From: a bacterium
GTDB lineage: Bacteria > Planctomycetota > Planctomycetia > Planctomycetales > Planctomycetaceae
Direction of reading: 5' to 3'
Assembly (NCBI GenBank): GCA_016124895.1
Contig: WGMU01000019.1
Span: 124,001 to 188,000 of the forward strand
DNA: 64,000 bases
A program made the position numbers and the translations under genes. Of the stretch, positions 1 to 9,699 are shown piece after piece. The notes beneath the pieces are model-generated. The model did no database searches and had not been told where the DNA came from. It was given only the letters and a program-made list of their open reading frames with translations. How positions within the stretch are numbered: the first letter of the stretch is position 1; every line of letters starts with the position of its first letter.

Positions 1-1798
1 CGATCGTGTGCTGACCTCCGTACTGCTGATCGAGTACCACCTGCAGGCGGGTCTTCTCTGTCACGGCGACCGGTGACTGAAACAGAAACTCCGCCGTGTG
101 CGACTCAGCCATTTTGGGCGAGACAGCCCAGCCAGTCGTTGCCGGCTCGCCATCGAAGGCGTTCTCTGGCGGGAACTTCTCCTGAGCGAAGTCGGCCGTC
201 GCCGAACCCAGCGCGATCTTGTCTTTCGCCGCGAGTTTCTCGACCTCGCCCGCGTAAACACGAAGATCGCTCAGCACAAAGTTACCGTTCTGCATTCGAC
301 CGGCGCCCTTCGACGGGAGCCGCTCGTCCGGAATCGTCTCGATCTTCAATCCGGAAGCCGGCAATGCAGAATCGAGTTTCGGCAACTGCAGTTCCAGCGT
401 GTACTTGTCCTTATCCGGCGTCGCTCCTTCGACGAGATACGAGCCGTCGTCCTGCCGCACGAACTTCGCCTTCGAGGTCGCCTGCACTTCGTCGAACGTC
501 AGGACCTGCCACTCGATGGGTTGTGAGTCAGTTGCGGCAAGCTGCGTGCGAAATTCGGCTTCCCACCCGGCCAGTGCCGGAGCGAGCTTTGCCTTCTCTG
601 CATCAAACTCGCTCTGCAGTTCGGCCAGCTTCGCCGACCAGGCAGCGTGGTCCGTTTCGTATTTCGCGAGTGCCTCGTCCGAGATCGGCACGTCGGTGTT
701 CGTCTCGTCGCCGTTATTAAAGAACGCAAACAGCCGGTAGTATTCGCGCTGCGAAATGGCGTCGTACTTGTGCGAGTGGCAGCGGGCGCAGGTCAGCGTC
801 AGGCCAAGCCAGACGGTCGCAGTCGTCTCGACGCGATCGAAGCACGCTTCAACGCGAAACTGTTCCTGATCGGTACCGCCTTCGGTGTTCGTCAGCGTCT
901 GCCGGTGAAAGGCCGTCGCCAGCCGCTGCATGTCGGTCGCGTTCGGCAGCAGGTCGCCAGCGAGCTGCTCGACGGTGAACTGATCGAACGGCATATCGCG
1001 ATTCACCGCGTCGATCACCCAGTCACGCCAGCGCCAGGCATTCGGCCGGGTTCGGTCTTTCTCGTACCCGTCCGAGTCCGCATAGCGGGCCAGATCGAGC
1101 CAGTGCCGCCCCCAGCGTTCTCCGAAGTGCGGCGACTGCAGCAGGCGATCGACGAGCTTCTCATACGCGTTGGCTGACGAGTCGTTCACAAACGCGTCGA
1201 CGTCTTCAATCGACGGCGGCAGCCCCAGCAGATCGAGATACAGCCGCCGCACCAACGTGTACCGATCCGCTTCCGACGATGGCGTCAGCCCGACCACCTT
1301 GAGTCGTGCCCGGATGAACGCGTCGATCGGATGTAACGCTCCGGTTTTCTTCAGCGGCGGCGGTGGCGAAGCCAGCGGCTGATACGCCCAGTGATCGTTT
1401 CCGGCAGCGACATCGTCAGCACTCGCCGGCCAGTCCGCTCCCTGCTCGATCCAGCGTTTCAGGAGAGTAAGTTCTGTTGCGCTGAGCGGTTCTCCTTCCG
1501 GCGGCATCCGCTTCTCAGGATCGTCAGACGTCACACGTTCGAGCAGCTCGCCCTCGCCGCTCTTGCCCGGCACGATGGCGTACCCCGAATCGCCGCCCTC
1601 GAGCGCCACACTGCCCACATCGAGTCGCAAACCGCCTTCCTGAGCGTCGGCCCCGTGACACTCGACACACCGCTTCTGCAGCAGCGGTTTGATCTGGCGT
1701 ACAAAGTCGACCTTTTCGCCCGACGGTTCAGCGGCAGCCGCGGGCACCGTCAGACCGAGCAGCGTCGCGGCGAGAATGATCGACCGTCGCGTTGCCAT
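1..1798 (-). CDS. PSD1-type planctomycete cytochrome protein, N-terminal part (DUF1549 family)
   Basis: A reading frame opens at ATG 1798 and runs leftwards off the window without a stop, so about 599 residues of a longer protein (usually 800-1100) are seen. Residues 1-23 form a signal peptide ending in an Ala-rich stretch. A c-type heme motif CVECH lies at residues 44-48, followed by MPPEG near residue 99, the usual pattern of the PSCyt1 domain. The DUF1549 (PSCyt2) block follows, with GERWGRHWLDLARYADSDGY and a later CARCHSHKYD motif. The DUF1553 part would lie outside the window. Planctomycetes carry many paralogs, often beside DUF1501 or sulfatase genes; their biochemical role is not established, but an extracytoplasmic redox role in polymer degradation is generally assumed. 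The family call is firm and the function is not. Confidence 0.93.
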   Translation of the reverse strand, partial: MATRRSIILAATLLGLTVPAAAAEPSGEKVDFVRQIKPLLQKRCVECHGADAQEGGLRLDVGSVALEGGDSGYAIVPGKSGEGELLERVTSDDPEKRMPPEGEPLSATELTLLKRWIEQGADWPASADDVAAGNDHWAYQPLASPPPPLKKTGALHPIDAFIRARLKVVGLTPSSEADRYTLVRRLYLDLLGLPPSIEDVDAFVNDSSANAYEKLVDRLLQSPHFGERWGRHWLDLARYADSDGYEKDRTRPNAWRWRDWVIDAVNRDMPFDQFTVEQLAGDLLPNATDMQRLATAFHRQTLTNTEGGTDQEQFRVEACFDRVETTATVWLGLTLTCARCHSHKYDAISQREYYRLFAFFNNGDETNTDVPISDEALAKYETDHAAWSAKLAELQSEFDAEKAKLAPALAGWEAEFRTQLAATDSQPIEWQVLTFDEVQATSKAKFVRQDDGSYLVEGATPDKDKYTLELQLPKLDSALPASGLKIETIPDERLPSKGAGRMQNGNFVLSDLRVYAGEVEKLAAKDKIALGSATADFAQEKFPPENAFDGEPATTGWAVSPKMAESHTAEFLFQSPVAVTEKTRLQVVLDQQYGGQHTI

Positions 1799-1835
1799 GA
1801 TCAGCTCCGTTTCTCATTTCGAGGTGGGCAGGTTC

Positions 1836-1972
1836 TGACGCAAAGCCGCGAAGACGCAAAGGAGCGCAAAGTTGGAGATGAGCATTCGCACGTGACGTCC
1901 GACTTAATTGCAGGCTCTCTGATTGTTATTGTTTTTCTTTGCGAACCTCTGCGTCTTCGCGACGTTGCGTCA
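1836..1972. repeat. Imperfect inverted repeat with TGACGCAA ends
   Basis: Two 36-base arms at 1836-1871 and 1937-1972 are reverse complements at 31 of 36 positions, separated by 65 bases. Each outer end reads TGACGCAA, and the core contains CGCGAAGACGCA. The pair fills most of the gap between two minus-strand genes. A related pair lies at 15053-15078 and 15392-15417, so this looks like a dispersed intergenic repeat and not a gene-specific regulator. Confidence 0.75.
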
Positions 1973-2000
1973 GCTCAGCGTTTGCCGCGTTTCATGCGGC

Positions 2001-5000
2001 CTACTTGAACACGGCGTGGTCCGGGTTGCCACGAGCCTGCAGGTAGGCCAGCAGGTCGCGGATTTCCTCAATCGACATAGTGTTCAGCAGTTTCTCAGGC
2101 ATCAGGGAAATCGGCGAGGCCTGGCGGATGTCGATTTCGTCCTTCTGAATCACGATTGGTTCGCAGTTCTCGATTCCCAGCGGATTCGGCATCAGCGTCA
2201 GCGTTCTGTCGTCTTCGGCCACCATCATGCCGACGTATTGCTTGCCGTCTTCGGTCACAACGATCCAGGCCTGATACTTCTTGTCGATTTCCTTCGACGG
2301 TTCAGTCAGCGAGCGTGCGATGTGAGCGAGATCCTTCTTCGCCTCCAGCTTGCCGAGGTCCGGGCCGACACGGCCTCCGACGCCGTTCATCTGGTGGCAC
2401 GTGAAGCAGGCGATCGCGGTGAAGAGCTGCTTGCCGTTCGCGAACGACTGACCTTTCAGGTTTTTCAGTTCGCCTTCCAGTTCATCGAACTTCCAGTCGC
2501 GGACGAATGGACGCACTTCGCCGATCTCGACTGGTTCGGCAATCGGGTTCTCGGCGAGGTATGCGTCGACGTCGTCTACCACGTGCATGATGCCAGCCAT
2601 CGTCCGCCAGTGACCGGGAAACGTGCAGACGTACGGGTAATCGCCCGGCGCGGTCGGAGCGACGATGACCATGCGTTCGATCTCGCCTGCCTGCAGCAGT
2701 TTCGTCGAATGCAGAATCTCCTTTGATTCCGGAATGAAGCCTTTGGCAAACGCGTCCGGCGACGTCGCCATCCGCTCGGCCGCCAGCGCGACGTCCATCA
2801 TTTTGCCGGGAGCCGTGATCAGCAGGTTGTGCGGCATGATGTCTGTGTTTTCGAGCACGATCTCGACCGGCTTACCGGCCTGAACGGCGATTTCAATCCG
2901 GTCATAACGCATCCGATGCGGCACGGTCCGGATGGTGACGATGCGGACGCCCAGGTCGCCGATATCCGCCTTGATTTTCTTCGCTTCTTCGTCCGGCAGC
3001 AGAGATGTCAGGTCGTTCGCCAGTTGCAGCGAGGACCGCACAGCGAGCGTCGCACGTTCGGTCGCGTCGACGCCTTTTGCGTAATCGACCAGTGACGCCA
3101 CCAGCGGTCGGATCGTTTCGGCGTCCTTGGGCCAGCGGTAACGCGGGATGCGCTGAATGCCGCGGATGGACGCCGTACGAGCCTCGCCCTTCTGCACAAA
3201 GCCGGCCAGTGTGAGGAACGTTTCCTGATCGTGCCCCGGCACGTAAGTCACAGCGTTGATCGCCGCACGTCGGATCGCGTCCGCCGAGTCAGCTCCGACT
3301 TCAAACGTCACCGATTCCTTCGGCGCCGGGTTGCCCTTCTTCGAGAAGACGACTTCGCGGTCCTTGTTCAGCACGGTCAGCCAGAAGCCGTCGAGGCGAT
3401 CAACATACTTGCCGTTGTCCTCGCTGCGATTCCACACCGAGATGGACTCGATGGGGAACTCGGCCCCGAGATCAACTTCCCACCAGGGATCGGTTGAGTT
3501 CTCCGCCGTGTGCGTCTGCCCGCCTTTCGCGAACGCGCCGTCCTTGTTGCCATCGATAGCTCGCGCGGCTTCGCCGCCGTAGCCGGTGCTTGACTGCTTT
3601 GCCGAGCCCTTGCGCGCGACATTCTGCCCGCCGCTGATGACTTCGACTTCGGCAAGCGTCAGCACACGACGGCGGCCGGCCAGAGCAAGGCGGACGTACT
3701 GCCCGACAGTGCCTTTATCCTGCGCCGCCCTCTTCGCGAGCGATTCCGGCAGGCCGTGCAGCAGCGGTTCGACGCGACTGTGCAGCGTTCCGCGCAGCGT
3801 CGCGTCCGGGATGATCTGCACCGCGTCCAGGAAGTCGCGCATCGCTCGCGTCGAACCGAGCGCCAGCGCCCAGACTTTGTCGACCGACTGGTCCGCCATC
3901 ACGAGTGCCACGTAACCGATGCGGCGTGTGATCGAGCGTTTCGCCGACTTCGTCCACTGCTCGAAGAGATCGCGCGAGCCGACGAGTTCCGACGGATCGC
4001 GGCGGCTCAGCAGCAGCACCAGGTCGTAAATGACCTGAGTCGCTCCGGCGATGTCATTGCGGTCGACGTACTCGATCGCGCCGGTCAACTCGGCGAGTTC
4101 GTTCGAGCTTTTCGCCTTCGCCAGCCCATCGAGCGCTTCCAGCCGCTGCTGCTCGCGTACTCCCGGTCGCGTCAGCATCGCCAGATACACCGGTGCCGAC
4201 TTCGGCAGTTTGACCAGGTCCGCGGTCGGAATGCTGCCGAGGATGTAATCAATGCCAGCCGGATTGTTCGCCGCGAACGGCTGACCGGAACTGATCGCCG
4301 ACTTCCACAACGACTCGGCACCACGCATCGTTTCCGACAGGGAATAGTTGAGATAGTAGTCGCGTTCGTGCTTAACGATTTCCAGAGCGACTTCCGCTGC
4401 TGCCGCTGTGTTAACCCACGAGCAGGCTCGAACCGCTTCCAGTCGCACGCGCGGATGCTCGTCGTTGGCCTGGACTCGCAGCAGCACGATAACTTCGTCT
4501 GCCGGCAGCAGGTCGCGCCAGTGCGAGAGCACTCGCGTGGCCGCCGCTCGCGCCCGCGGTTCCGGTGATCGCAGCAGTGCGGTCAGCAGTTCACGGTCAA
4601 CTATGTTGTGATGCTGCTTGACCCAGAGAGCTTCGAGCAGATTGTGCTGGTAGCTCTCAGCGTTCTTATCCTGACCGACGAGCCACTTGCCGAGTGCGGC
4701 CTCGACGTCTTTCGCCGGGAACTCGCGGAGCTGAATGCGAGCCCGGTGACGGACGCGATCTTCCGGAGCTTCCAGTCGCGTGATCAGCTCGTCGAGCGGC
4801 AGCTTGGTCAGATCCTCGGGTTTCAGCAGCGGGCGGCTCGGATAAGTGATCCGCCAGATTCGGCCGTGCGTGTGGTCGCGATTGGGATCGCGGAGATTGT
4901 GCTGCATGTGGCCGATCAGCGGGTTGAACCAGTCGACGATGTACAGCGCGCCGTCCGGTCCAAACTGCAGGTCGGTCGGTCGGAAGTTGCGGTCGGATGA

Positions 5001-6959
5001 GAAGAGGATCGGTTCGATTTCCTCACCGACGAAGCCCGAACCGTCTTCCTTCACTGTGTGCTGCAGCACGCCCTGGAAACCGATGCAGTTATTGAGCAGA
5101 TAGTTGCCCTGCGCTTCCGGCGGAAAGTGAGCACTCGAAACGAGTTCGCAGCCGGCGGTCGGTCGGACGCGCTTCTTGAAGAACTGCTCCATCTGCTTGC
5201 GATAGACGAACTTGAACGGGCCGAAGTCGTCCTCGCCTTCATAATTCTTCGTCCACAGCGAGAAAGCTGTGCCGAAGTAGTTCGCTCCACCGGACGCATC
5301 GGCGACGAAGTTCTGCCCCCACCGGTCCCAGCAGTGGCCCCACGGATTCGCGAAGTTGTACGAGACGAACGTCTCGACTTTCTGACGTGTCGGATCAACG
5401 CGGTAGACAGCACCGTGTCCGTTGCGAGTGACACCGTAAGGCGTTTCGACCTGCGTAATGTGGAACGTGCCTTCGTGCATGTAGATGCCGCCGCCCGGTC
5501 CCCAGACGAAGGCACCAATCGCGTGGTGGCTGTCGCCCGAGTCAAAGCCGCCGAAGATGATGTGCTTTTCATCCGCTTTGTCGTCGCCGTCGGTATCAAC
5601 CAGGTGAACGAGGTTTGGTTCCTGAGCGACATACACTCCGCCATCGCCAACTTCAAAACCGGTCGGCAGGTGCAGGCCGTCGGCGAAGATCGTCTGTTTG
5701 TCCGCTTTGCCGTCACCATCGGTGTCTTCAAAGATCAGCAGCTTGTCATTCGGCTTGTGCGGCGGCTGATACTGCGGATAAGTCGGCATCGTCGCGACCC
5801 AAAGCCGGCCTTTCGCATCCCAGGTGAAGTTGACCGGATTCTTCAGATCAGGGAAGTCAATCTCGGATGCGAACAGATTGATTTCGTAGCCCTTCGCCAG
5901 CGTGAACTTCTTGACCGCCTCTTCGGGTGGCAGGATCACGATCGGCTCTTTGAAGTTCGTCGGCACCTCATAGACCTGCCGCGTGGGCGAATAGTCAACC
6001 GGGGACGCCGGTGGGTGGCCCTGAGCGGCGGCCCAGATGCGGCGGTCGACGATCTCACACATTTCGTCGAGCTTCCCACGCTCGTTTTCCAGCACGTAGT
6101 TGTCGGTGAACGGCGGGTTGCCGTTGTCCCGCTGCGACCGGCCGCCGTAGATGTAGAAGCCGTTGACCGCCCGGTAACGATGGAAGTACTGGAAGTCCTT
6201 CTCCGCGATTTCGGCCATCAGTTGCGGTGTAATGTCGTCGTACTTTGCCGACCTGCCGAACAGGGCTTCACACAGTGCCGGGGCGAAGACCTTGTACCCG
6301 TAATCGCTCAGGTGGATGCCGTTGGTCGTCAGTTTCCGCGGCTTGTCCGAACTGCCGTAGAGTCCGCGGCTCAGCTTGAAGAGGTCGACGAACGGCGTCT
6401 TCGTCTCCGCACAGACGCGAGCCATCGCTTTGGTATACAGCTCGAAGTTCGGATTCGTGGCTGATCCGTCCGGCAGATTGGGATTGCCGATATCCTCGTG
6501 AGCGATCGGCGAGAACAGCACGATTCGCGGTGCTCCCCTGCCCGAATAATCCTGCTGCCGTGTGTGCTCGATGAAGTCCTTCAGTTCCTGCTCGAACGTC
6601 GCCAGCCCGGCTTCGCCTTTGAACGATTCGCTGAAGCCGAAGAACGCCAGAATCACATCGGCGCGGGCCATCGTCAGGTGCTTGTCCGGCTCGCCGAAGT
6701 CCAGCGACCGCGGTCGGAAACGCACTTCATCGGCCGTGAAGCCCTGATTCCGCATCGAAATGTTGAGGTCCGGATGCGTCGCGTGAACCTGAGCCTCAAA
6801 GTGCCCGAAATACTGCTCGCGTTCCGCCAGAGCGTTGCCGATCAGAACGACCCGGTCACCCTTCTTCAGAGTCACAACACCGTCGGCCTGAGCAAACGAG
6901 TTCAGACCAGCAGCAACCAGCAGAGCCAGCGCAAGCGAGCGCACAGGAGAAACCGTCAT
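2001..6959 (-). CDS. Giant secreted SGNH / beta-propeller / HEAT / discoidin / cupredoxin / cytochrome c protein
   Basis: This 1652-residue protein begins with a signal peptide (about residues 1-25). Modules in order: an SGNH-hydrolase-like domain to about 235, with a divergent first block (LIGNALAE) and a late NGIHLSDYG block; a sorbosone-dehydrogenase-like beta-propeller at about 345-705 with several DTDGDGKAD-type loops; HEAT-like helices at about 720-1090; a discoidin (F5/8 type C)-like domain at about 1100-1225; a cupredoxin at about 1335-1463 with plausible copper ligands H1377, C1445, H1450 and M1454; and a C-terminal c-type cytochrome with CFTCH at 1518-1522. The last part matches the planctomycete/verrucomicrobial heme-binding domain family. 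The likely role is extracytoplasmic oxidation with electron transfer through copper and heme, which is inference. The TAG stop lies in a repeat that recurs at the stop of the gene ending at 10965. Confidence 0.93.
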   Translation of the reverse strand: MTVSPVRSLALALLVAAGLNSFAQADGVVTLKKGDRVVLIGNALAEREQYFGHFEAQVHATHPDLNISMRNQGFTADEVRFRPRSLDFGEPDKHLTMARADVILAFFGFSESFKGEAGLATFEQELKDFIEHTRQQDYSGRGAPRIVLFSPIAHEDIGNPNLPDGSATNPNFELYTKAMARVCAETKTPFVDLFKLSRGLYGSSDKPRKLTTNGIHLSDYGYKVFAPALCEALFGRSAKYDDITPQLMAEIAEKDFQYFHRYRAVNGFYIYGGRSQRDNGNPPFTDNYVLENERGKLDEMCEIVDRRIWAAAQGHPPASPVDYSPTRQVYEVPTNFKEPIVILPPEEAVKKFTLAKGYEINLFASEIDFPDLKNPVNFTWDAKGRLWVATMPTYPQYQPPHKPNDKLLIFEDTDGDGKADKQTIFADGLHLPTGFEVGDGGVYVAQEPNLVHLVDTDGDDKADEKHIIFGGFDSGDSHHAIGAFVWGPGGGIYMHEGTFHITQVETPYGVTRNGHGAVYRVDPTRQKVETFVSYNFANPWGHCWDRWGQNFVADASGGANYFGTAFSLWTKNYEGEDDFGPFKFVYRKQMEQFFKKRVRPTAGCELVSSAHFPPEAQGNYLLNNCIGFQGVLQHTVKEDGSGFVGEEIEPILFSSDRNFRPTDLQFGPDGALYIVDWFNPLIGHMQHNLRDPNRDHTHGRIWRITYPSRPLLKPEDLTKLPLDELITRLEAPEDRVRHRARIQLREFPAKDVEAALGKWLVGQDKNAESYQHNLLEALWVKQHHNIVDRELLTALLRSPEPRARAAATRVLSHWRDLLPADEVIVLLRVQANDEHPRVRLEAVRACSWVNTAAAAEVALEIVKHERDYYLNYSLSETMRGAESLWKSAISSGQPFAANNPAGIDYILGSIPTADLVKLPKSAPVYLAMLTRPGVREQQRLEALDGLAKAKSSNELAELTGAIEYVDRNDIAGATQVIYDLVLLLSRRDPSELVGSRDLFEQWTKSAKRSITRRIGYVALVMADQSVDKVWALALGSTRAMRDFLDAVQIIPDATLRGTLHSRVEPLLHGLPESLAKRAAQDKGTVGQYVRLALAGRRRVLTLAEVEVISGGQNVARKGSAKQSSTGYGGEAARAIDGNKDGAFAKGGQTHTAENSTDPWWEVDLGAEFPIESISVWNRSEDNGKYVDRLDGFWLTVLNKDREVVFSKKGNPAPKESVTFEVGADSADAIRRAAINAVTYVPGHDQETFLTLAGFVQKGEARTASIRGIQRIPRYRWPKDAETIRPLVASLVDYAKGVDATERATLAVRSSLQLANDLTSLLPDEEAKKIKADIGDLGVRIVTIRTVPHRMRYDRIEIAVQAGKPVEIVLENTDIMPHNLLITAPGKMMDVALAAERMATSPDAFAKGFIPESKEILHSTKLLQAGEIERMVIVAPTAPGDYPYVCTFPGHWRTMAGIMHVVDDVDAYLAENPIAEPVEIGEVRPFVRDWKFDELEGELKNLKGQSFANGKQLFTAIACFTCHQMNGVGGRVGPDLGKLEAKKDLAHIARSLTEPSKEIDKKYQAWIVVTEDGKQYVGMMVAEDDRTLTLMPNPLGIENCEPIVIQKDEIDIRQASPISLMPEKLLNTMSIEEIRDLLAYLQARGNPDHAVFK

Positions 6960-7080
6960 TCGTCAGTTCCGTCGAGAGAAATGTCGCGGGAGGGAAGCCG
7001 TCGAGGCAGGAAGCGAACCATCCTCGCGGGGCCATTCCCGAGTGTCCAGTGAACGGCGCCGGGGACCACTCCCGGATGCC

Positions 7081-7112
7081 GTAGGGTGGGTCGAGTACAG
7101 CGAGGCCCACCA
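7081..7112. repeat. Small palindromic intergenic repeat (GGTGGGTCGA type)
   Basis: Between the giant heme protein and the dus gene the sequence reads GGTGGGTCGAG, then TACAG, then CGAGGCCCACC, which can fold into a short hairpin. From memory, the same kind of unit is scattered between genes in many environmental bacteria. No T-run follows on either strand, so it is not an obvious intrinsic terminator. Confidence 0.5.
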
Positions 7113-7149
7113 GCAAACCTTCGACTGAGCAGTGAGGCGACACACACAA

Positions 7150-8223
7150 TCACTCGGAACCGTACGCTGTTTCGAGCACGGCGAGCCATGAATCACGGGA
7201 CATTGCTGCGGCAAACGCGTTGCGTGTCTCTTCAGGATGAGGGTGCAGGCGGGCGAATTTGACGGCGTGTTTGCGGATGGCCGCCAGTGCTTTCCTCTCA
7301 TCGTAGATCTGGAGACAGAGGTCGAATTGCATTTTGAGGACTCGGGCCTGTTCGGCGAGGTCGGGTGAGTACGGTTCGCGACCCGCGGCCAGATCCTGCG
7401 TTTGTCTGAAGATCCAGGGATTGCCGATCGCTCCTCGTGCGACCGAGACGCCGTCCACGCCGGTGTGACACAGCATGTCGAGGCAAGCTTCCGCAGTGAA
7501 GACGTCGCCGCTGCCGATGATCGTTCTCTCGCCAGCGTGCTGTTTGACTTCGCGGAGGAAGTCCCAGTTGCTCGGCCCGACGTACTTCTGCTCGACCGTC
7601 CGGCCATGAATCGTGACGCCGGCAACGCCGCGTTCAAACGCGCCGTCGAGGATCTCGAAGAAGCGGTCGCGACTCTCGTCCGAGTCGTCAATCCCGCGTC
7701 GCATCTTGACCGTGACTGGAACGTCGGACGGCACGGCGTCGCGGACGCGCGAGACGATTTCGAGAGCCGTTTCCGGCTGGCTCAGGTGGTATCCGCCGCG
7801 GCAGCCACCGACGGCAGACTTCACCGGACAGCCGAAATTGATGTCGATGACGTCAAACCCGGACTCAACGAGCCGCGTCGCTGCCGGACCGAAGTCCTTC
7901 GGTTCCGAGCCCATCAACTGAGCCCCGACCGGATGCTCCTCGTCGGTCACCCGCAGATGATGCTTCGTCCTCGCGCGGTCTTTGAGATCGAGCACGAAGC
8001 GATCAATGAGCACCTCGGCGATCGTGTACGGCGCTCCGAGTCGCCGCGCGATAACGCGCATCGGCCAGTCGCTGTACCCGCTGAGTGCGGCCTGCACGAC
8101 CGGAAAGCCGATCTCGACCGGTCCGATCTTCAGCGGCCGCGGCGCAGAAGGCACCGCCGCCGATTCGTCTCGCGAACAGATCGGCGGCGGCAGCAGTTTG
8201 AGATCAGAGTTGACGTTCGCCAT
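7150..8223 (-). CDS. dus: tRNA-dihydrouridine synthase
   Basis: A 357-residue FMN-dependent TIM-barrel enzyme that reduces specific uridines in tRNA to dihydrouridine. The family signature is clear: DINFGCP places the catalytic cysteine at C132, and later blocks include VTVKMRRG, ITIHGRTVEQ-like text (VTIHGRTVEQKY), IIGSGDV and VSVARGAIGNPWIF. The segment after the cysteine (VKSAVGGCRGGY) differs from the usual K-V-x-x-x-G-A-G pattern, so assignment to DusA, DusB or DusC is not safe. About 30 extra residues precede the barrel. The ATG at 8223 is the only well-placed start. It stands alone on the minus strand, flanked on both sides by repeat-bearing gaps. Confidence 0.93.
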   Translation of the reverse strand: MANVNSDLKLLPPPICSRDESAAVPSAPRPLKIGPVEIGFPVVQAALSGYSDWPMRVIARRLGAPYTIAEVLIDRFVLDLKDRARTKHHLRVTDEEHPVGAQLMGSEPKDFGPAATRLVESGFDVIDINFGCPVKSAVGGCRGGYHLSQPETALEIVSRVRDAVPSDVPVTVKMRRGIDDSDESRDRFFEILDGAFERGVAGVTIHGRTVEQKYVGPSNWDFLREVKQHAGERTIIGSGDVFTAEACLDMLCHTGVDGVSVARGAIGNPWIFRQTQDLAAGREPYSPDLAEQARVLKMQFDLCLQIYDERKALAAIRKHAVKFARLHPHPEETRNAFAAAMSRDSWLAVLETAYGSE

Positions 8224-8258
8224 CGCTTCGCGGTCTGTCGAAACCCATCGTTCAGAGT

Positions 8259-8363
8259 GGGTGGCCGGGGCTGGACTGAGCCTGCGAAGGAAGCCCCGGC
8301 ATCAGAAGAACCGGGAACGCAGACCGGGGCTTCGCTCGTGCCTCGCTCCAGCCCCGGCCACCC
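8259..8363. repeat. Inverted repeat with GGGTGGCCGGGGCTGGA arms
   Basis: Arms at 8259-8275 and 8347-8363 are perfect 17-base reverse complements. Inside them, a second GAAGCCCCGG-type complement is repeated. The element sits just upstream of the dus start, in its presumed leader. Confidence 0.75.
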
Positions 8364-8386
8364 GTCGCCAGCGAAGGACGTAAGTG

Positions 8387-8470
8387 GTAGCTGGATTCGC
8401 AAGAATTCAGACTTAAGAGGATACGCTGGACTCACGCAGAACTGGCCTGAATTCTTGCGAATCCAGCTAC
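8387..8470. repeat. Perfect 24-bp inverted repeat, 36-base spacer
   Basis: The left arm 8387-8410 and right arm 8447-8470 are exact reverse complements. The arms contain CTGGATTCGCAAGAATTC. The element lies between the stop of the PQQ-like gene (8479) and the dus gene. A degenerate copy with the same order of motifs occurs at 40720-40770. No transposase is present, so it is a candidate REP- or MITE-like dispersed element. Confidence 0.85.
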
Positions 8471-8478
8471 TCAGGAAA

Positions 8479-9699
8479 CTATTCAGCCGCGATTTTCCAC
8501 AAATGCCCGTCACTGCGGACGAACATTTCGTTGCCGGAAATGGCCGGGGTGCCGAGGATCGTTTCGCCGAGATTGTTCTCGCCGACAAGCTGACCTTCCT
8601 CGCCACTGATGTCGACGACCTGGCCGTCGCCCTTCTCGTTGAAAGCAATCAGGTGCTTACCCGCAACGACCGGTGTCGCACTGAATGGTCCGGTCAGCCG
8701 CAGCCGCCACAGGATATTGCCGGTCGTCATGTCTGCCGCCTGCAGCACGCCGGCTCGGTTGATGACGTAAACACGGCCATTCACAACGACGGGACTCGGC
8801 GTCGACGGGCCGAGGCGGTTGTCGTTCCACAGAATGTCCGACGGGTTGCCGTCGCCGGTTCGCAGCACTGTCAGACCGTTTGATGGAATGAAGACGTAAT
8901 CGCTCGACACGACAGACGACGGGATCGTCGCCGCGCCATCTTTGTACTCCCAGGCAGTCTTGCCCGTTTCCGGATCAACAGCCTCAATGCCCGCTGACGA
9001 CTGCAGCAGCGCGAGCGACGTACCGTCCGCGTTCTTCGCAAACGTTGGCGACGTCCAGTTCGCCCGTTTGGGGCGATCCTTCTTCCAGCGGGAGACGCCG
9101 CTCAGCACGTTGATTCCTGTCGCGAACGATTCGGCATCGTTTTCGACCTGCACGATCAGGGTATCGCCAACAACAATCGGCGAAGACGACATACCCAGGC
9201 TGTTGCTGGCATTCGGGAAGTCGTACGTCAGGCCGCGATACCACAGCAGGTTGCCGTCGAGGTCCAGGCACGCGAGGTCGTTGCTCGAATAAAACGCGTA
9301 GATTCGCTCGCCGTCACTGGCGGGCGTCGGCGTGGCGACGCACATTTTGGGATGCGTCATCGTCCGGCCGGTCGCCAGAAACTGACGATGCCACAGCGCC
9401 TTACCACTGGCCCGGTCGAAGCACAGAACGTGCAGCCGGTCCTGATGGAATCCGCTGCTGGCCGTTACGACCACTCGATCGCCAATGACGATCGGGCAGG
9501 ACAGGCCGCGGCCAGGCAGTTCGACTTTCCAGGCGACGTTTTTGTTTTCCGACCATGTCGCCGGAATGTTCGATTCGAGCGAAACGCCGGAGACGTCACT
9601 GCCACGAAACTGCAGCCAGTCAGCTCCCGTGAGACAGACCGCCGAGACGGCCGCGAAGCAGACCGGCAGAAACCGTCGAGTCATTGTCAAAGTCAGCAT
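8479..9699 (-). CDS. Secreted PQQ-like beta-propeller protein
   Basis: A 406-residue protein with an N-terminal signal peptide (MTRRFLPVCFAAVSAVCL) followed by WLQFRG, the usual opening of planctomycete PQQ-like propellers. Repeated blade motifs include GKALWHRQ, GNLLWYRG, GVSRWKKD, GKTAWEYK and GNILWRLR. No heme motif is present, and no clear set of PQQ-binding or calcium-binding catalytic residues was identified, so enzyme activity is uncertain and a structural or binding role is possible. The ATG at 9699 is chosen because it overlaps the stop of the upstream gene by one base (TAATG), implying translational coupling. Another in-frame ATG lies 15 bases further in. The partner gene is a HEAT/sugar-binding-like protein. 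Confidence 0.88.
   Translation of the reverse strand: MLTLTMTRRFLPVCFAAVSAVCLTGADWLQFRGSDVSGVSLESNIPATWSENKNVAWKVELPGRGLSCPIVIGDRVVVTASSGFHQDRLHVLCFDRASGKALWHRQFLATGRTMTHPKMCVATPTPASDGERIYAFYSSNDLACLDLDGNLLWYRGLTYDFPNASNSLGMSSSPIVVGDTLIVQVENDAESFATGINVLSGVSRWKKDRPKRANWTSPTFAKNADGTSLALLQSSAGIEAVDPETGKTAWEYKDGAATIPSSVVSSDYVFIPSNGLTVLRTGDGNPSDILWNDNRLGPSTPSPVVVNGRVYVINRAGVLQAADMTTGNILWRLRLTGPFSATPVVAGKHLIAFNEKGDGQVVDISGEEGQLVGENNLGETILGTPAISGNEMFVRSDGHLWKIAAE

Noticed and set aside
5058-6464. A 468-codon plus-strand frame inside the giant heme protein gene
   Set aside because: Antisense to well-conserved domains; no independent protein features or ribosome-binding site.
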